DNA from: an uncultured Eubacterium sp.
GTDB lineage: Bacteria > Bacillota > Clostridia > Lachnospirales > Lachnospiraceae
Length of the DNA stretch: 40,508 nucleotides
Assembly: GCA_900552795.1 (NCBI GenBank)
Contig: USBB01000023.1
Coordinates: forward strand, 1-40,508
Reading direction: 5' to 3'
In this document: positions 22,785 through 31,308 of the stretch, piece after piece
How positions within the stretch are numbered: position 1 is the first letter of the stretch
How the letters are laid out: each line of letters starts with the position of its first letter
Position numbers and translations under genes: made by a program
The notes under the pieces: model-generated
What the model saw: only the letters and a program-made list of their open reading frames with translations
Databases searched by the model: none
Told to the model about the DNA's origin: nothing

Positions 22785-24530
22785 ATGTCAAATATTTACA
22801 GAGACACAACATTAAACAATGTAAGTGAGCAGGATATCGGAAAGCAGATTAAGGTATCAGGATGGGTTGAGAATATCCGTGACCATGGTGGCGTGTCATT
22901 TATTGATTTAAGAGATATGTATTCGGTTCTTCAGGTGGTTATCCGTGAACCTGAATTGTTAAAAGGAATTAAGAAAGAAGAATGTATAAGCATAGAGGGT
23001 GTTATTGAGCAAAGAGATGAGGAAACATATAACCCAAAGATACCGTCAGGTACTATTGAGCTTGACGCAAAAAATATTACTGTTTTAGGACAGGTTTATA
23101 CAACTCTTCCTTTTGAGATTATGACATCAAAGGAAGTGCGTGAGGACGTACGTTTAAAGTATCGTTATCTTGACTTAAGAAATCAGAAAGTTAAGGATAA
23201 CATTATTTTCCGTTCTAAGGTCATTTCATTTTTACGCGAAAAGATGACAGAGATGGGATTTTTAGAAATACAGACACCAATACTTTGCGCATCATCACCT
23301 GAGGGCGCAAGAGACTATATTGTTCCGTCAAGAAAGTATAAAGGAAAATTCTATGCTCTTCCTCAGGCTCCTCAGCAGTATAAGCAGCTTCTTATGGTAT
23401 CAGGATTTGATAAATACTTCCAGATAGCACCTTGTTTCAGAGATGAGGATGCAAGAGCGGACCGTTCACCGGGTGAGTTTTATCAGCTTGATTTTGAGAT
23501 GAGCTTCGCAACTCAGGAGGATGTATTTAAGGTTGGAGAGGAAGTTCTTACTGCAACATTTGAGAAATTTGCACCGGAGGGCTATGAGGTTACTAAGGCA
23601 CCTTATCCTATCATAAGCTACAAGCAGGCCATGCTTGAATTTGGTACAGATAAGCCTGACTTAAGAAATCCGTTAAGAATTATAGATGTTACTGATTTCT
23701 TCCAGAAATGTACATTTAAACCGTTTATCGGAAAGACAGTAAGAGCAGTTAAGGTTCATGCAGATATGTCCAAGGGATTCCATGAAAAGCTTCTTAAGTT
23801 TGCAACAGAAATCGGTATGGGAGGTCTCGGATATCTTGAGGTGCTTGAAGATTTATCTTACAAGGGACCTATTGACAAGTTTATTCCTGAAGAAATGAAA
23901 AAGGATTTCCTTGAACTCGCAGGCTTACAGGCAGGAGATACTATTTTCTTCATGGCTGACAGAGAGGACAGAGCTGCATATTATGCAGGCATGATACGTA
24001 CGGAATTGGGCGAAAGACTTGGTCTTATTGAGAAGAACGCTTACAGATTCTGCTATATAAATGACTTCCCTATGTTTGAAAAGGACCCTGATACAAAGCA
24101 GATAGGCTTTACACATAATCCGTTCTCAATGCCTCAGGGAGGACTTGAAGCATTAAATACAAAGGATCCTCTTGATATTTTGGCTTATCAGTATGACATA
24201 GTATGTAACGGTATTGAGTTATCATCAGGTGCGGTAAGAAACCATGATATGCAGGTGATGGTTAAGGCATTTGAGATAGCAGGTTACGATGAGGAAGTGC
24301 TTAAAGAAAAATTCGGAGCTCTCTACAATGCGTTCCAGTTTGGTGCTCCTCCTCATGCAGGTATGGCTCCTGGTGTTGACAGAATGATTATGCTTCTTAC
24401 AAATGAGGAAAATATCCGTGAGGTTATTGCATTCCCTATGAGCGGTACAGCACAGGATCTTATGTGCGGTGCTCCAAATGAAGTTACCGAGCAGCAGCTT
24501 AGGGAAGTTCATATTAAGGTAAGAGATTAA
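22785..24530 (+). CDS. aspS: Aspartyl-tRNA synthetase, probably non-discriminating
   Basis: This 581-residue class IIb synthetase has an N-terminal OB-fold anticodon domain, a catalytic core with motif 2 FRDEDARADRSPGEFYQLD, a GAD insertion domain (about 285-420) and motif 3 GMAPGVDRMIML. His34 in IRDHGG sits at the position where His marks non-discriminating bacterial enzymes that charge both tRNA-Asp and tRNA-Asn. The second marker (a Gly before TxNP) is Glu here. With gatCAB directly downstream, formation of Asp-tRNA-Asn for amidation is likely but needs proof, and depends on whether an AsnRS exists elsewhere. ATG 22785, AAGGAG upstream, T-box controlled. Confidence 0.96.
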   Translation: MSNIYRDTTLNNVSEQDIGKQIKVSGWVENIRDHGGVSFIDLRDMYSVLQVVIREPELLKGIKKEECISIEGVIEQRDEETYNPKIPSGTIELDAKNITVLGQVYTTLPFEIMTSKEVREDVRLKYRYLDLRNQKVKDNIIFRSKVISFLREKMTEMGFLEIQTPILCASSPEGARDYIVPSRKYKGKFYALPQAPQQYKQLLMVSGFDKYFQIAPCFRDEDARADRSPGEFYQLDFEMSFATQEDVFKVGEEVLTATFEKFAPEGYEVTKAPYPIISYKQAMLEFGTDKPDLRNPLRIIDVTDFFQKCTFKPFIGKTVRAVKVHADMSKGFHEKLLKFATEIGMGGLGYLEVLEDLSYKGPIDKFIPEEMKKDFLELAGLQAGDTIFFMADREDRAAYYAGMIRTELGERLGLIEKNAYRFCYINDFPMFEKDPDTKQIGFTHNPFSMPQGGLEALNTKDPLDILAYQYDIVCNGIELSSGAVRNHDMQVMVKAFEIAGYDEEVLKEKFGALYNAFQFGAPPHAGMAPGVDRMIMLLTNEENIREVIAFPMSGTAQDLMCGAPNEVTEQQLREVHIKVRD

Positions 24531-24560
24531 TTTTAAAGTTGCTTAAGAAATGGAGATTAA

Positions 24561-24624
24561 TGTGAAAAATCATGTTTATACGATGATTTTTCACATAGTT
24601 ATTTGTGCCGGAGCGTCACAAATA
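24561..24624 (+). repeat. Two-hairpin intergenic element, copy 1 (aspS-gatC)
   Basis: Hairpin 1 has a perfect 13-bp stem (24561-24573 with 24583-24595) around loop GTTTATACG. Hairpin 2 is TATTTGTG/CACAAATA (24600-24607 with 24617-24624). A second copy lies at 27929-27998. Within the first stem a T-A pair here is A-T there, a compensated change. There is no T run, so it is unlikely to be an intrinsic terminator. Confidence 0.8.
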
Positions 24625-24676
24625 GCCTTTGATGGCAGATTTGCCCCGTTGCTTACGCTCTGGAATGGAGGTTAAA

Positions 24677-24970
24677 ATGGCTAATGTTATAGATGATGCT
24701 ACAATAGATTATGTTGGTATTCTCGCTAAGCTTGAATTAAGCGATGAGGAAAAAGAGCAGGCTAAGAAAGATATGGCAAATATGCTTGATCACATTGATA
24801 AATTAAATGAGCTTGATACAACAGGCGTTGAACCGATGTCGCATGTTTTCCCTGTGGAAAATGTTATGCGTGAAGATGTTGTTACTAACGGAGACGGAAG
24901 CGAGGATACTCTCGCTAATGCTCCTGAAAGAAAGGACACTACTTTTGTAGTTCCTAAGACTGTTGAATAG
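24677..24970 (+). CDS. gatC: Asp/Glu-tRNA amidotransferase subunit C
   Basis: This 97-residue GatC stabilises the GatA-GatB complex, which turns Glu-tRNA-Gln or Asp-tRNA-Asn into the amidated form. The sequence shows the family's YVGILAKLELSDEEKEQ helix, LDHIDKLNELDT and the EPMSHVFPVENVMREDV segment that wraps GatA. ATG 24677 is chosen because ATGGAGG (24665-24671) precedes it; a longer in-frame reading from 24629 lacks a ribosome site and begins in the repeat's downstream flank. The stop is 13 bases before gatA. Confidence 0.96.
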   Translation: MANVIDDATIDYVGILAKLELSDEEKEQAKKDMANMLDHIDKLNELDTTGVEPMSHVFPVENVMREDVVTNGDGSEDTLANAPERKDTTFVVPKTVE

Positions 24971-24983
24971 GAAGGATAGTGCT

Positions 24984-26426
24984 ATGAGTTTATTGGATTT
25001 GACAGCAGTAGAGCTCGCCGAACAAATCAAGAAGGGGCAGACTACAGCGGTAGAAGCGATGGAAGCTGTAATTGCGCAGATTGACAGTCGTGAGGAAGAA
25101 TTAAACTGCTATGTGACAATAGATAAGGATGCGGCAAGAAAGGCTGCCAAAGAAGCGCAGGAGGCCATTGAGGCAGGTAAGCTTACGGGACCTTTGGCAG
25201 GTGTGCCTGTAGCAATAAAGGATAATATGTGTACAGAGGGTATGCTTACCACGTGTTCATCTAAAATATTGGAAAATTTTGTACCGCAGTTTTCAAGTGA
25301 GGCCGTTATTAAATTAAAGGAAGCAGGAGCCGTTATTATCGGTAAGACAAATATGGATGAATTTGCGATGGGTTCAACTACTGAGACTTCAGCATATGGC
25401 GTGACAAAAAACCCTGTAAATCCTGAACATGTTCCGGGAGGTTCGTCAGGCGGTTCAGCAGCGGCTGTGGCAGCAGATGAATGCTTTTTTGCACTTGGCT
25501 CTGATACGGGCGGTTCAATCAGACAGCCTGCGTCATATTGCGGAGTTGTGGGAATGAAGCCGACTTACGGTACTGTTTCACGTTACGGTCTTATTGCGTA
25601 TGGTTCGTCACTTGACCAGATTGGACCGCTCTGCAAAGATGTAACTGACTGTGCAGTAGTAATGGAAGTTATCGCGGGTCATGACAGAAAGGATTCAACA
25701 TCTGTAGAAAGAAAAGATACTGACTTTACAAAAGCACTTGTAGACGATGTTAAAGGGATGAAAATAGGCATACCTAAAGATTATTTCGGTGAGGGACTGG
25801 ACCCTCAGGTAAAGGAAGCTGTACTTAATGCAGCAGAGATTCTTAAATCAAAAGGTGCAATAGTTGAAGAATTTGATTTAAGTCTTGTTGAGTATGCAAT
25901 TCCTGCTTACTATACTATTGCTGCAGCAGAGGCAAGCTCAAATCTTGAGCGCTTTGACGGTGTTAAGTACGGTTACAGGGCAAAAGATTTTGAGGGACTT
26001 CACAGCATGTATAAAAAGACACGTTCACAGGGCTTCGGTGCTGAGGTTAAAAGAAGAATTATGCTTGGTTCGTTCGTGCTTAGTTCAGGTTATTATGATG
26101 CGTATTATCTTAAGGCACTTCGCGTTAAGGCTCTTATAAAGAAAGCTTTTGATGATGCATTTGCAAAATATGATGTTATTTTGGGACCAGTTGCACCTAC
26201 AACGGCTCCAAAGCTTGGTGCATCATTAAGTGACCCTATAAAAATGTATTTAAGTGACATTTATACAATATCTGTAAATCTTGCAGGACTTCCGGGAATA
26301 AGTGTTCCGTGCGGAAGAGACAAAAACGGTCTTCCTATTGGTGTACAGCTTATTGCTGACTGCTTTAACGAGAAAAAGCTTATTCAGACAGCTTATTCTT
26401 ACGAGCAGAGCCGCGGAAAATTTTAA
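24984..26426 (+). CDS. gatA: Asp/Glu-tRNA amidotransferase subunit A
   Basis: This 480-residue amidase-signature protein releases ammonia from glutamine or asparagine for the tRNA amidation step. It has the catalytic Lys in VAIKDNM, the Ser-rich PGGSSGGSAAAVAA loop with the cis-Ser, and the nucleophile Ser in GSDTGGSIRQPA, so the Ser-Ser-Lys triad is complete. Length is typical. ATG 24984 is used (AAGGA at 24972-24976); the in-frame upstream TTG 24963 overlaps gatC and has no ribosome site. gatB follows 43 bases later. Confidence 0.97.
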   Translation: MSLLDLTAVELAEQIKKGQTTAVEAMEAVIAQIDSREEELNCYVTIDKDAARKAAKEAQEAIEAGKLTGPLAGVPVAIKDNMCTEGMLTTCSSKILENFVPQFSSEAVIKLKEAGAVIIGKTNMDEFAMGSTTETSAYGVTKNPVNPEHVPGGSSGGSAAAVAADECFFALGSDTGGSIRQPASYCGVVGMKPTYGTVSRYGLIAYGSSLDQIGPLCKDVTDCAVVMEVIAGHDRKDSTSVERKDTDFTKALVDDVKGMKIGIPKDYFGEGLDPQVKEAVLNAAEILKSKGAIVEEFDLSLVEYAIPAYYTIAAAEASSNLERFDGVKYGYRAKDFEGLHSMYKKTRSQGFGAEVKRRIMLGSFVLSSGYYDAYYLKALRVKALIKKAFDDAFAKYDVILGPVAPTTAPKLGASLSDPIKMYLSDIYTISVNLAGLPGISVPCGRDKNGLPIGVQLIADCFNEKKLIQTAYSYEQSRGKF

Positions 26427-26469
26427 TAAAGTGATTTTGTAATTCTTGAATAAGGAGAGGTAAGTGAAG

Positions 26470-27903
26470 ATGGCAAAGAAATACGAAACAGTCATTGGGC
26501 TTGAGGTTCATGTTGAGCTTGCGACCAAAACAAAGATATTTTGTGGATGTTCCACTGCATTCGGCGGAGCACCTAATTCACATACATGCCCTGTATGTAC
26601 AGGGATGCCGGGCTCGCTTCCCGTATTAAATAAGCAGGTTGTTGAATACGCGGCGGCGGTTGGGCTTGCGACAAATTGTACTATAACGAAGAATTGTAAG
26701 TTTGACAGAAAGAATTATTTCTATCCTGATAATCCTCAGAATTATCAGATTTCACAGCTTTATCTGCCTATATGCCGCGACGGACATGTTGATATTACAA
26801 TGTCTGACGGAACCACAAAGGCTGTGAGAATACATGAGATACACATGGAGGAGGATGCAGGAAAGCTTATACATGACGATTGGGAAGATGTATCTTTAGT
26901 AGATTATAACCGTTCAGGCGTGCCTCTTATAGAAATAGTATCTGAGCCTGATATGAGAAGTGCAGACGAGGTTATAGCATATCTTGAAAAGCTGCGTCTT
27001 ATTATACAGTACCTCGGAGCTTCTGACTGCAAGCTTCAGGAGGGATCAATGAGAGCTGACGTAAACCTTTCTGTAAGGGAAGTCGGAAGTGAAGAGTTCG
27101 GAACAAGAACTGAAACTAAGAACCTTAACTCATTCAGTGCGATAGCAAGGGCTATTGAGGCTGAAACTAACAGACAGATTGATTTGCTTGAGTCAGGAGA
27201 AAAGGTCATTCAGGAGACAAGAAGATGGGATGACGGAAAGGGTTATTCATATGCTATGCGTTCAAAAGAGGATGCGCAGGACTACAGATATTTCCCTGAC
27301 CCTGATTTGGTGCCTTTAAATATAAGTGATGAGTGGCTTGATCAGATTAAGAGGCGTCAGCCTGAATTTAAGACAGAGAAAATGGCACGTTATAAGGAGG
27401 AGTTCGGAATTCCTGATTATGACATAGACATTATAACTGATTCTAAAAAGCTTGCTGATTTGTTTGAGCAGACTACAGCTATATGTAATCAGCCCAAGAA
27501 AGTTTCAAACTGGATTATGGGTGAAGTCATGCGTATTTTAAAGGACAGAAGTCTTGAACCTGATGATATAACATTTTCGCCTGAAAATCTTGCAAAGCTT
27601 ATCGCTCTCGTTGAGGCAGGAACAATCAATGGCTCGGTTGCAAAAGACGTATTTGTAAAGATATTTGACGAGGATGTTGACCCTGACAAATATATTGAGG
27701 AAAACGGACTTAAGCAGGTTAATGACGAGGGCGAATTAAGGACGGTTATCGAGAAAGTTATTGCTGATAACCCTCAGTCAGTATCTGATTACCGCGGAGG
27801 AAAGGTTCAGGCAATGGGATATCTTGTCGGCCAGACTATGAAAGCCATGAAGGGTAAGGCAAATCCGGGAATGGTTAATCAGATTTTGAAAGAGCTATTA
27901 TAG
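26470..27903 (+). CDS. gatB: Asp/Glu-tRNA amidotransferase subunit B
   Basis: This 477-residue GatB binds the mischarged tRNA, activates the Asp or Glu by phosphorylation and receives ammonia from GatA. The N-terminal YETVIGLEVHVEL, the Cys-containing FCGCS and HTCPVCTGMPGSLPVLN segments (zinc-site type), and the C-terminal YqeY-like helical tail ending in NPGMVNQILKELL are all as expected. ATG 26470 is preferred because the family usually starts MAKKYETVIG; GTG 26464 is also in frame behind the same AAGGAG (26452-26457). The second copy of the two-hairpin repeat lies 26 bases after the stop. Confidence 0.97.
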   Translation: MAKKYETVIGLEVHVELATKTKIFCGCSTAFGGAPNSHTCPVCTGMPGSLPVLNKQVVEYAAAVGLATNCTITKNCKFDRKNYFYPDNPQNYQISQLYLPICRDGHVDITMSDGTTKAVRIHEIHMEEDAGKLIHDDWEDVSLVDYNRSGVPLIEIVSEPDMRSADEVIAYLEKLRLIIQYLGASDCKLQEGSMRADVNLSVREVGSEEFGTRTETKNLNSFSAIARAIEAETNRQIDLLESGEKVIQETRRWDDGKGYSYAMRSKEDAQDYRYFPDPDLVPLNISDEWLDQIKRRQPEFKTEKMARYKEEFGIPDYDIDIITDSKKLADLFEQTTAICNQPKKVSNWIMGEVMRILKDRSLEPDDITFSPENLAKLIALVEAGTINGSVAKDVFVKIFDEDVDPDKYIEENGLKQVNDEGELRTVIEKVIADNPQSVSDYRGGKVQAMGYLVGQTMKAMKGKANPGMVNQILKELL

Positions 27904-27928
27904 GGAAAGTTGAGCGGAATAGAGGTTA

Positions 27929-27998
27929 GTGTGAAAAAACATGTTGATACGATGTTTTTTCACACAGCTATTTGTGACGCAGGCGCCACAAAATAGCT
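27929..27998 (+). repeat. Two-hairpin intergenic element, copy 2 (after gatB)
   Basis: Hairpin 1 has a perfect 14-bp stem (27929-27942 with 27952-27965) around GTTGATACG. Hairpin 2 pairs AGCTATTTGTG with CACAAAATAGCT (27966-27976 with 27987-27998, one bulged A). Layout and loop match copy 1 at 24561-24624. Confidence 0.8.
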
Positions 27999-28022
27999 TT
28001 TATCGCAGAATCAAACGGGGAT

Positions 28023-28126
28023 ATTCGCAATCAGCTTTGCTGCTTGCGAATGAATATCATTATGCAAGGCATTCTGATATTCAGATTTGACTCGCGATTC
28101 CTCCGACGCAAATGCGTCTGCGGAAT
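28023..28126 (+). other. Leader hairpins before the GH28 gene
   Basis: One stem-loop pairs ATTCGCAA with TTGCGAAT around CAGC/GCTG (28023-28051). A second pairs ATTCC with GGAAT outside and GACGC with GCGTC inside (28097-28126), ending right at the GH28 ribosome site AGAGGA (28127-28132). They could affect translation or mRNA stability. I see no clear promoter between gatB and this gene. Confidence 0.5.
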
Positions 28127-28136
28127 AGAGGATAAT

Positions 28137-29504
28137 ATGGATTTTGAGGTTAATGTTCCACAGTTTAATGAAAGAACTGTGAGTATTACTGAGTTTGGTG
28201 CTGACAGCAGACAATGTGATTTTAGTGACGGAACAAAAAATGCGGCGGCGATAAATGCAGCCATAGAAAGTGTCAGCAGTGCAGGCGGCGGAACAGTAAC
28301 GGTACCTGCAGGAATTTGGATTACAGGTCCGATTACGCTTCTTAGCAATGTAAATCTTCACCTTGAGAAGCAGGCTTTACTTAAATTTTCAAAAAATATG
28401 GATGAGTATCCGCTAATCATCACTAATTATGAGGGACAGGAGTGTATAAGGACTGTCTCTCCGCTCACAGCGTCAAACGTTGAAAATGTTGCAATAACAG
28501 GCGAAGGAGTTATTGACGGAAGCGGTGATTTATGGAGACCGGTAAAGCAGTTTAAGGTTACTGATAAGCAGTGGCAGAAGCTTCTTAAAAAGAGTGAGTA
28601 TGTAATTGAGACAAAGGAAAAGGGAATATGGCTTCCGACAGAATCTGCTTTTAAGGGAAATGCCGAAAATATTCAGGGAAAAACAGAGAGAGACATAGAC
28701 AGAGCCAAAGATTATTATGATTTTTACAGACCGGTTATGATAAGTCTTAAACATTGTAAAAATGTGCTTTTGGACGGAATTACATTTATGAATTCTCCTG
28801 CATGGAATATTCATCCGTTTTTCTGTGAAAATCTTACGGTCAGAAACTGTTCGATAAATAATCCGTATTATGCACAGAATGGTGACGGAATAGATGTTGA
28901 ATCATGCAAAAAAGTTCATATTCATGATAATGTATTTGAGACAGGTGATGATGCTATATGTATAAAATCCGGAAAAAATGCAGAGGCGAGAGCTTTTGAG
29001 GGTCCTTGTGAGGATATATATGTTCATGACTGTGTTGTTAATGAGGGACATGGCGGCTTTGTTGTAGGCAGTGAAATGTCAAGAGGCGTAAGAAATATTA
29101 AGGTTGAACGCTGTACATTTATAGGTACCGACGTAGGCGTGAGATTTAAAAGTGCAATGGGACGCGGCGGTGTTGTGGAAAATATCTGCATCAGTGATAT
29201 AAATATGGTAAATATAAAGAATGAAGCAGTTATTCTTACAATGGGATATGTGCTTAATCTTTTAAACAGAAATGAAACTATTGCACAGGAAGATGAGTCA
29301 GATGTTCCATATTTTAAAAATATAAGCTTTGACAGAATTAACTGTGTCGGAGCAGATATGGCTGTAAAAATAGAGCCAATTGATAAAAGACCTGAAACAA
29401 TTTCGGATATCAGTATTAAAAATTCGACATTTCTCAGTAATAAAGAAAATGTTGTAGCAGGCGAAAATATTGTGTTTAATAACACAAGCTTTAATATTAT
29501 ATGA
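28137..29504 (+). CDS. Glycoside hydrolase family 28 (polygalacturonase type)
   Basis: This 455-residue right-handed beta-helix protein has the GH28 catalytic set: NGDGID at 248-253, the Asp pair D271-D272 in GDDAICIKSG, H305 in GHGG and R336-x-K338 in RFKS. The N-terminal FGADS..DGTKNAAAINAAIE start is typical of exo-acting and intracellular-type members. No signal peptide is present, so it probably acts in the cytosol on imported galacturonate oligosaccharides. ATG 28137 is used because AGAGGA (28127-28132) precedes it; the longer reading from 28044 runs through the leader hairpins. The exact bond cut cannot be read from sequence. Confidence 0.92.
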   Translation: MDFEVNVPQFNERTVSITEFGADSRQCDFSDGTKNAAAINAAIESVSSAGGGTVTVPAGIWITGPITLLSNVNLHLEKQALLKFSKNMDEYPLIITNYEGQECIRTVSPLTASNVENVAITGEGVIDGSGDLWRPVKQFKVTDKQWQKLLKKSEYVIETKEKGIWLPTESAFKGNAENIQGKTERDIDRAKDYYDFYRPVMISLKHCKNVLLDGITFMNSPAWNIHPFFCENLTVRNCSINNPYYAQNGDGIDVESCKKVHIHDNVFETGDDAICIKSGKNAEARAFEGPCEDIYVHDCVVNEGHGGFVVGSEMSRGVRNIKVERCTFIGTDVGVRFKSAMGRGGVVENICISDINMVNIKNEAVILTMGYVLNLLNRNETIAQEDESDVPYFKNISFDRINCVGADMAVKIEPIDKRPETISDISIKNSTFLSNKENVVAGENIVFNNTSFNII

Positions 29505-29547
29505 AAAAATCCGCAAGACCGTATTTTAACGGTTTTGCGGATTTTTT
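29504..29547. terminator. Bidirectional terminator after GH28
   Basis: A 19-bp stem with a single G-T wobble (29504-29522 with 29529-29547) starts at the last base of the GH28 stop codon. A and T runs at its two ends let it serve the convergent PilZ transcript as well. Confidence 0.92.
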
Positions 29548-29632
29548 GCTGTACGAAAATTTTCTGTTATATTTCCATAATTAAAGCAGTGTGTTAAAGG
29601 TAATTAAAATTGCATGTTAAAGTCTGGTTAAA

Positions 29633-29992
29633 TTATGAAATGTGTGATTGTCTTTCTTCAAATTCATCAAAAATATACATGAGCATGTCAGGCATTCCGA
29701 CAAATTCACAGCCATAAGAGTATTCGTTTGAATCTTCAATAGGCTGGCAACGTATGATTTTTACTACGCAGTAGAGCAGTTCGTCATCAGAACCTAAGCA
29801 CAGCGCTGCATTAAAATAGTAATCGACAGGCAGCACGCAGGCCGATTTGAAACCTATTCCGCTCTTTGAGACATTTACAACGGTAATAGGAGCATTAATG
29901 TTTGAGATTCTTATGTTGTCCTGCTTAAAAAGAGACGATACATTGAGCTGTAAATTTGCACTGATTCGTTTGTGACGACGTTTTTCTTCCAT
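29633..29992 (-). CDS. PilZ-domain protein, putative c-di-GMP receptor
   Basis: This 119-residue protein is a single PilZ domain. The N-terminal RRHKR supplies the RxxxR motif and NVSKSGIGF supplies [D/N]xSxxG; together these bind c-di-GMP in this family. There is no other domain, so it probably acts by binding a partner. On the minus strand it starts 18 bases after the AraC gene's stop, with GGAGG at 30005-30001, so it is likely expressed together with the AraC regulator. The diguanylate cyclase at 15469-17406 is a possible source of ligand. The cellular target is unknown. Confidence 0.9.
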   Translation of the reverse strand: MEEKRRHKRISANLQLNVSSLFKQDNIRISNINAPITVVNVSKSGIGFKSACVLPVDYYFNAALCLGSDDELLYCVVKIIRCQPIEDSNEYSYGCEFVGMPDMLMYIFDEFEERQSHIS

Positions 29993-30010
29993 ATGTGTAA
30001 CCTCCTTGTA

Positions 30011-31273
30011 TTAAAGTGATTTATTATTATGATTTTGTGATGAACTGCGCATAATAAGTTCACGGTATTCTTTCGGCGTTTTTCCAATCTGCTTTTTAAA
30101 CATTTTTGTGAAATAATTTACATCAGGAATACCGCAGTGCTGTGCAATAGTCTGTATTTGCAGAGATGTGGAATTTAAAAGTAAAATACTGTGCTCTATG
30201 CGCCGGCGGTTTACGTATTCTGTAAGTGTTACTCCAGTTTCTTTCTTAAAAAGAGTAGAAAGATAGCTTGGATTTACATTAAGTTTATGTGCAAGTGTGT
30301 TTAAAGTAAGGTCTGCCGTCAAATCGGAATCCATTTGTGTTATAACTTTTTGTATAAGCAGGGAATAACCTTTCATAGAATGGTTTTTTACTAAGAGGCA
30401 GTATTTGTGAACCATTTCATTTTGAAGCTTTCTTGCGGAATCAAGAGTGGTGATTTTTTCTATTTTGTATGCAAATTCCGAAGAAAGCCTGTCTATATAC
30501 AGCGGGTGAACTCCGCCCTGTTCAGCAGATTTCCTGAGTAATGTGTTTAATATAATTGAATAATTTTGTATGTTGCGGATTGGGTCAACTGCACGCTGTT
30601 CTGTATGGAACACAGAAAAACTGCCTGAAACGAGATCGGCTTTATTTTTTAATCCCAAAGATACCGCCTGCATAACCTGATTTTCAATTTCGTATTGATT
30701 TTCAAGGGCTTTCATAAATGTCGTTGAATCAATCTGGGTCAAAAGATTTGTCTGTACATCTGATGATATTTTTTCAGGCGCGGTATTGTAGTCGATATTT
30801 TCAACAGTGAAATTGTCAAGACTGTTCCACATTTTTTCACCTAATGTATTCATAAGTACAAATAATTGATTATCTGAGTCCATATAGGGAATACTATTGA
30901 AGTATTTTTCAAGTGATATAAACATCTGGGCAGGTATATCAAATATTTCCATAAATTCAAGTATCTTTTGACGAGTTATTTCAACTAAAGTGTACGGACC
31001 TATTATAAGCTTTGTTTCCTGCTCAGTGTCTGGCAAGTCAAGAAAAAGATATGTAGAGTAAAAGTTGTCCGTAAATTTATATATTGTGTTTGGTTTTGTA
31101 GAATTCCAAAGATATGAAAGCAGTTTTTCATAGGAATCTTCCATTCCCAGAAGTTTTCTTAATTCAAAGTCTATTTCTGAAATATTTTTAAAGTCTTTTG
31201 TTATAAATGTAGACTTCAAATGGAAAAATTCAAGGAACCGTGTGGTAAATGATAATTCGGAATCATAAAACAT
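30011..31273 (-). CDS. AraC-family transcriptional regulator of the hexuronate operon
   Basis: This 420-residue protein ends in two helix-turn-helix motifs typical of AraC/XylS: LTLNTLAHKLNVNPSYLSTLF and, after the linker helix, IQTIAQHCGIPDVNYFTKMFKKQIGKTPKEYRE (given here in two parts because of length: IQTIAQHCGIPDVNYF and TKMFKKQIGKTPKEYR). The first 300 residues are not a recognised cupin; they resemble the long sensor parts of YesN-type clostridial regulators. Start ATG 31273 is favoured over ATG 31291 because the GGAGG at 31289-31285 lies upstream of it. It is divergent from the GPH-GH2-uxuA-uxuB operon, and its own promoter overlaps an inverted repeat. It probably senses a uronide and activates that operon. 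Confidence 0.88.
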   Translation of the reverse strand: MFYDSELSFTTRFLEFFHLKSTFITKDFKNISEIDFELRKLLGMEDSYEKLLSYLWNSTKPNTIYKFTDNFYSTYLFLDLPDTEQETKLIIGPYTLVEITRQKILEFMEIFDIPAQMFISLEKYFNSIPYMDSDNQLFVLMNTLGEKMWNSLDNFTVENIDYNTAPEKISSDVQTNLLTQIDSTTFMKALENQYEIENQVMQAVSLGLKNKADLVSGSFSVFHTEQRAVDPIRNIQNYSIILNTLLRKSAEQGGVHPLYIDRLSSEFAYKIEKITTLDSARKLQNEMVHKYCLLVKNHSMKGYSLLIQKVITQMDSDLTADLTLNTLAHKLNVNPSYLSTLFKKETGVTLTEYVNRRRIEHSILLLNSTSLQIQTIAQHCGIPDVNYFTKMFKKQIGKTPKEYRELIMRSSSQNHNNKSL

Positions 31274-31308
31274 GGTTGTCCCCACCTCCATGCATACTAT
31301 TTTTATCT

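Noticed and set aside
28044..28136. N-terminal extension of the GH28 enzyme
   Set aside because: It is encoded by hairpin-rich leader DNA, has no ribosome site, and the family domain begins after ATG 28137.
29504..29547. Long inverted repeat as a possible insertion-sequence end
   Set aside because: It is a classical terminator shape between convergent genes and no transposase or target duplication is nearby.
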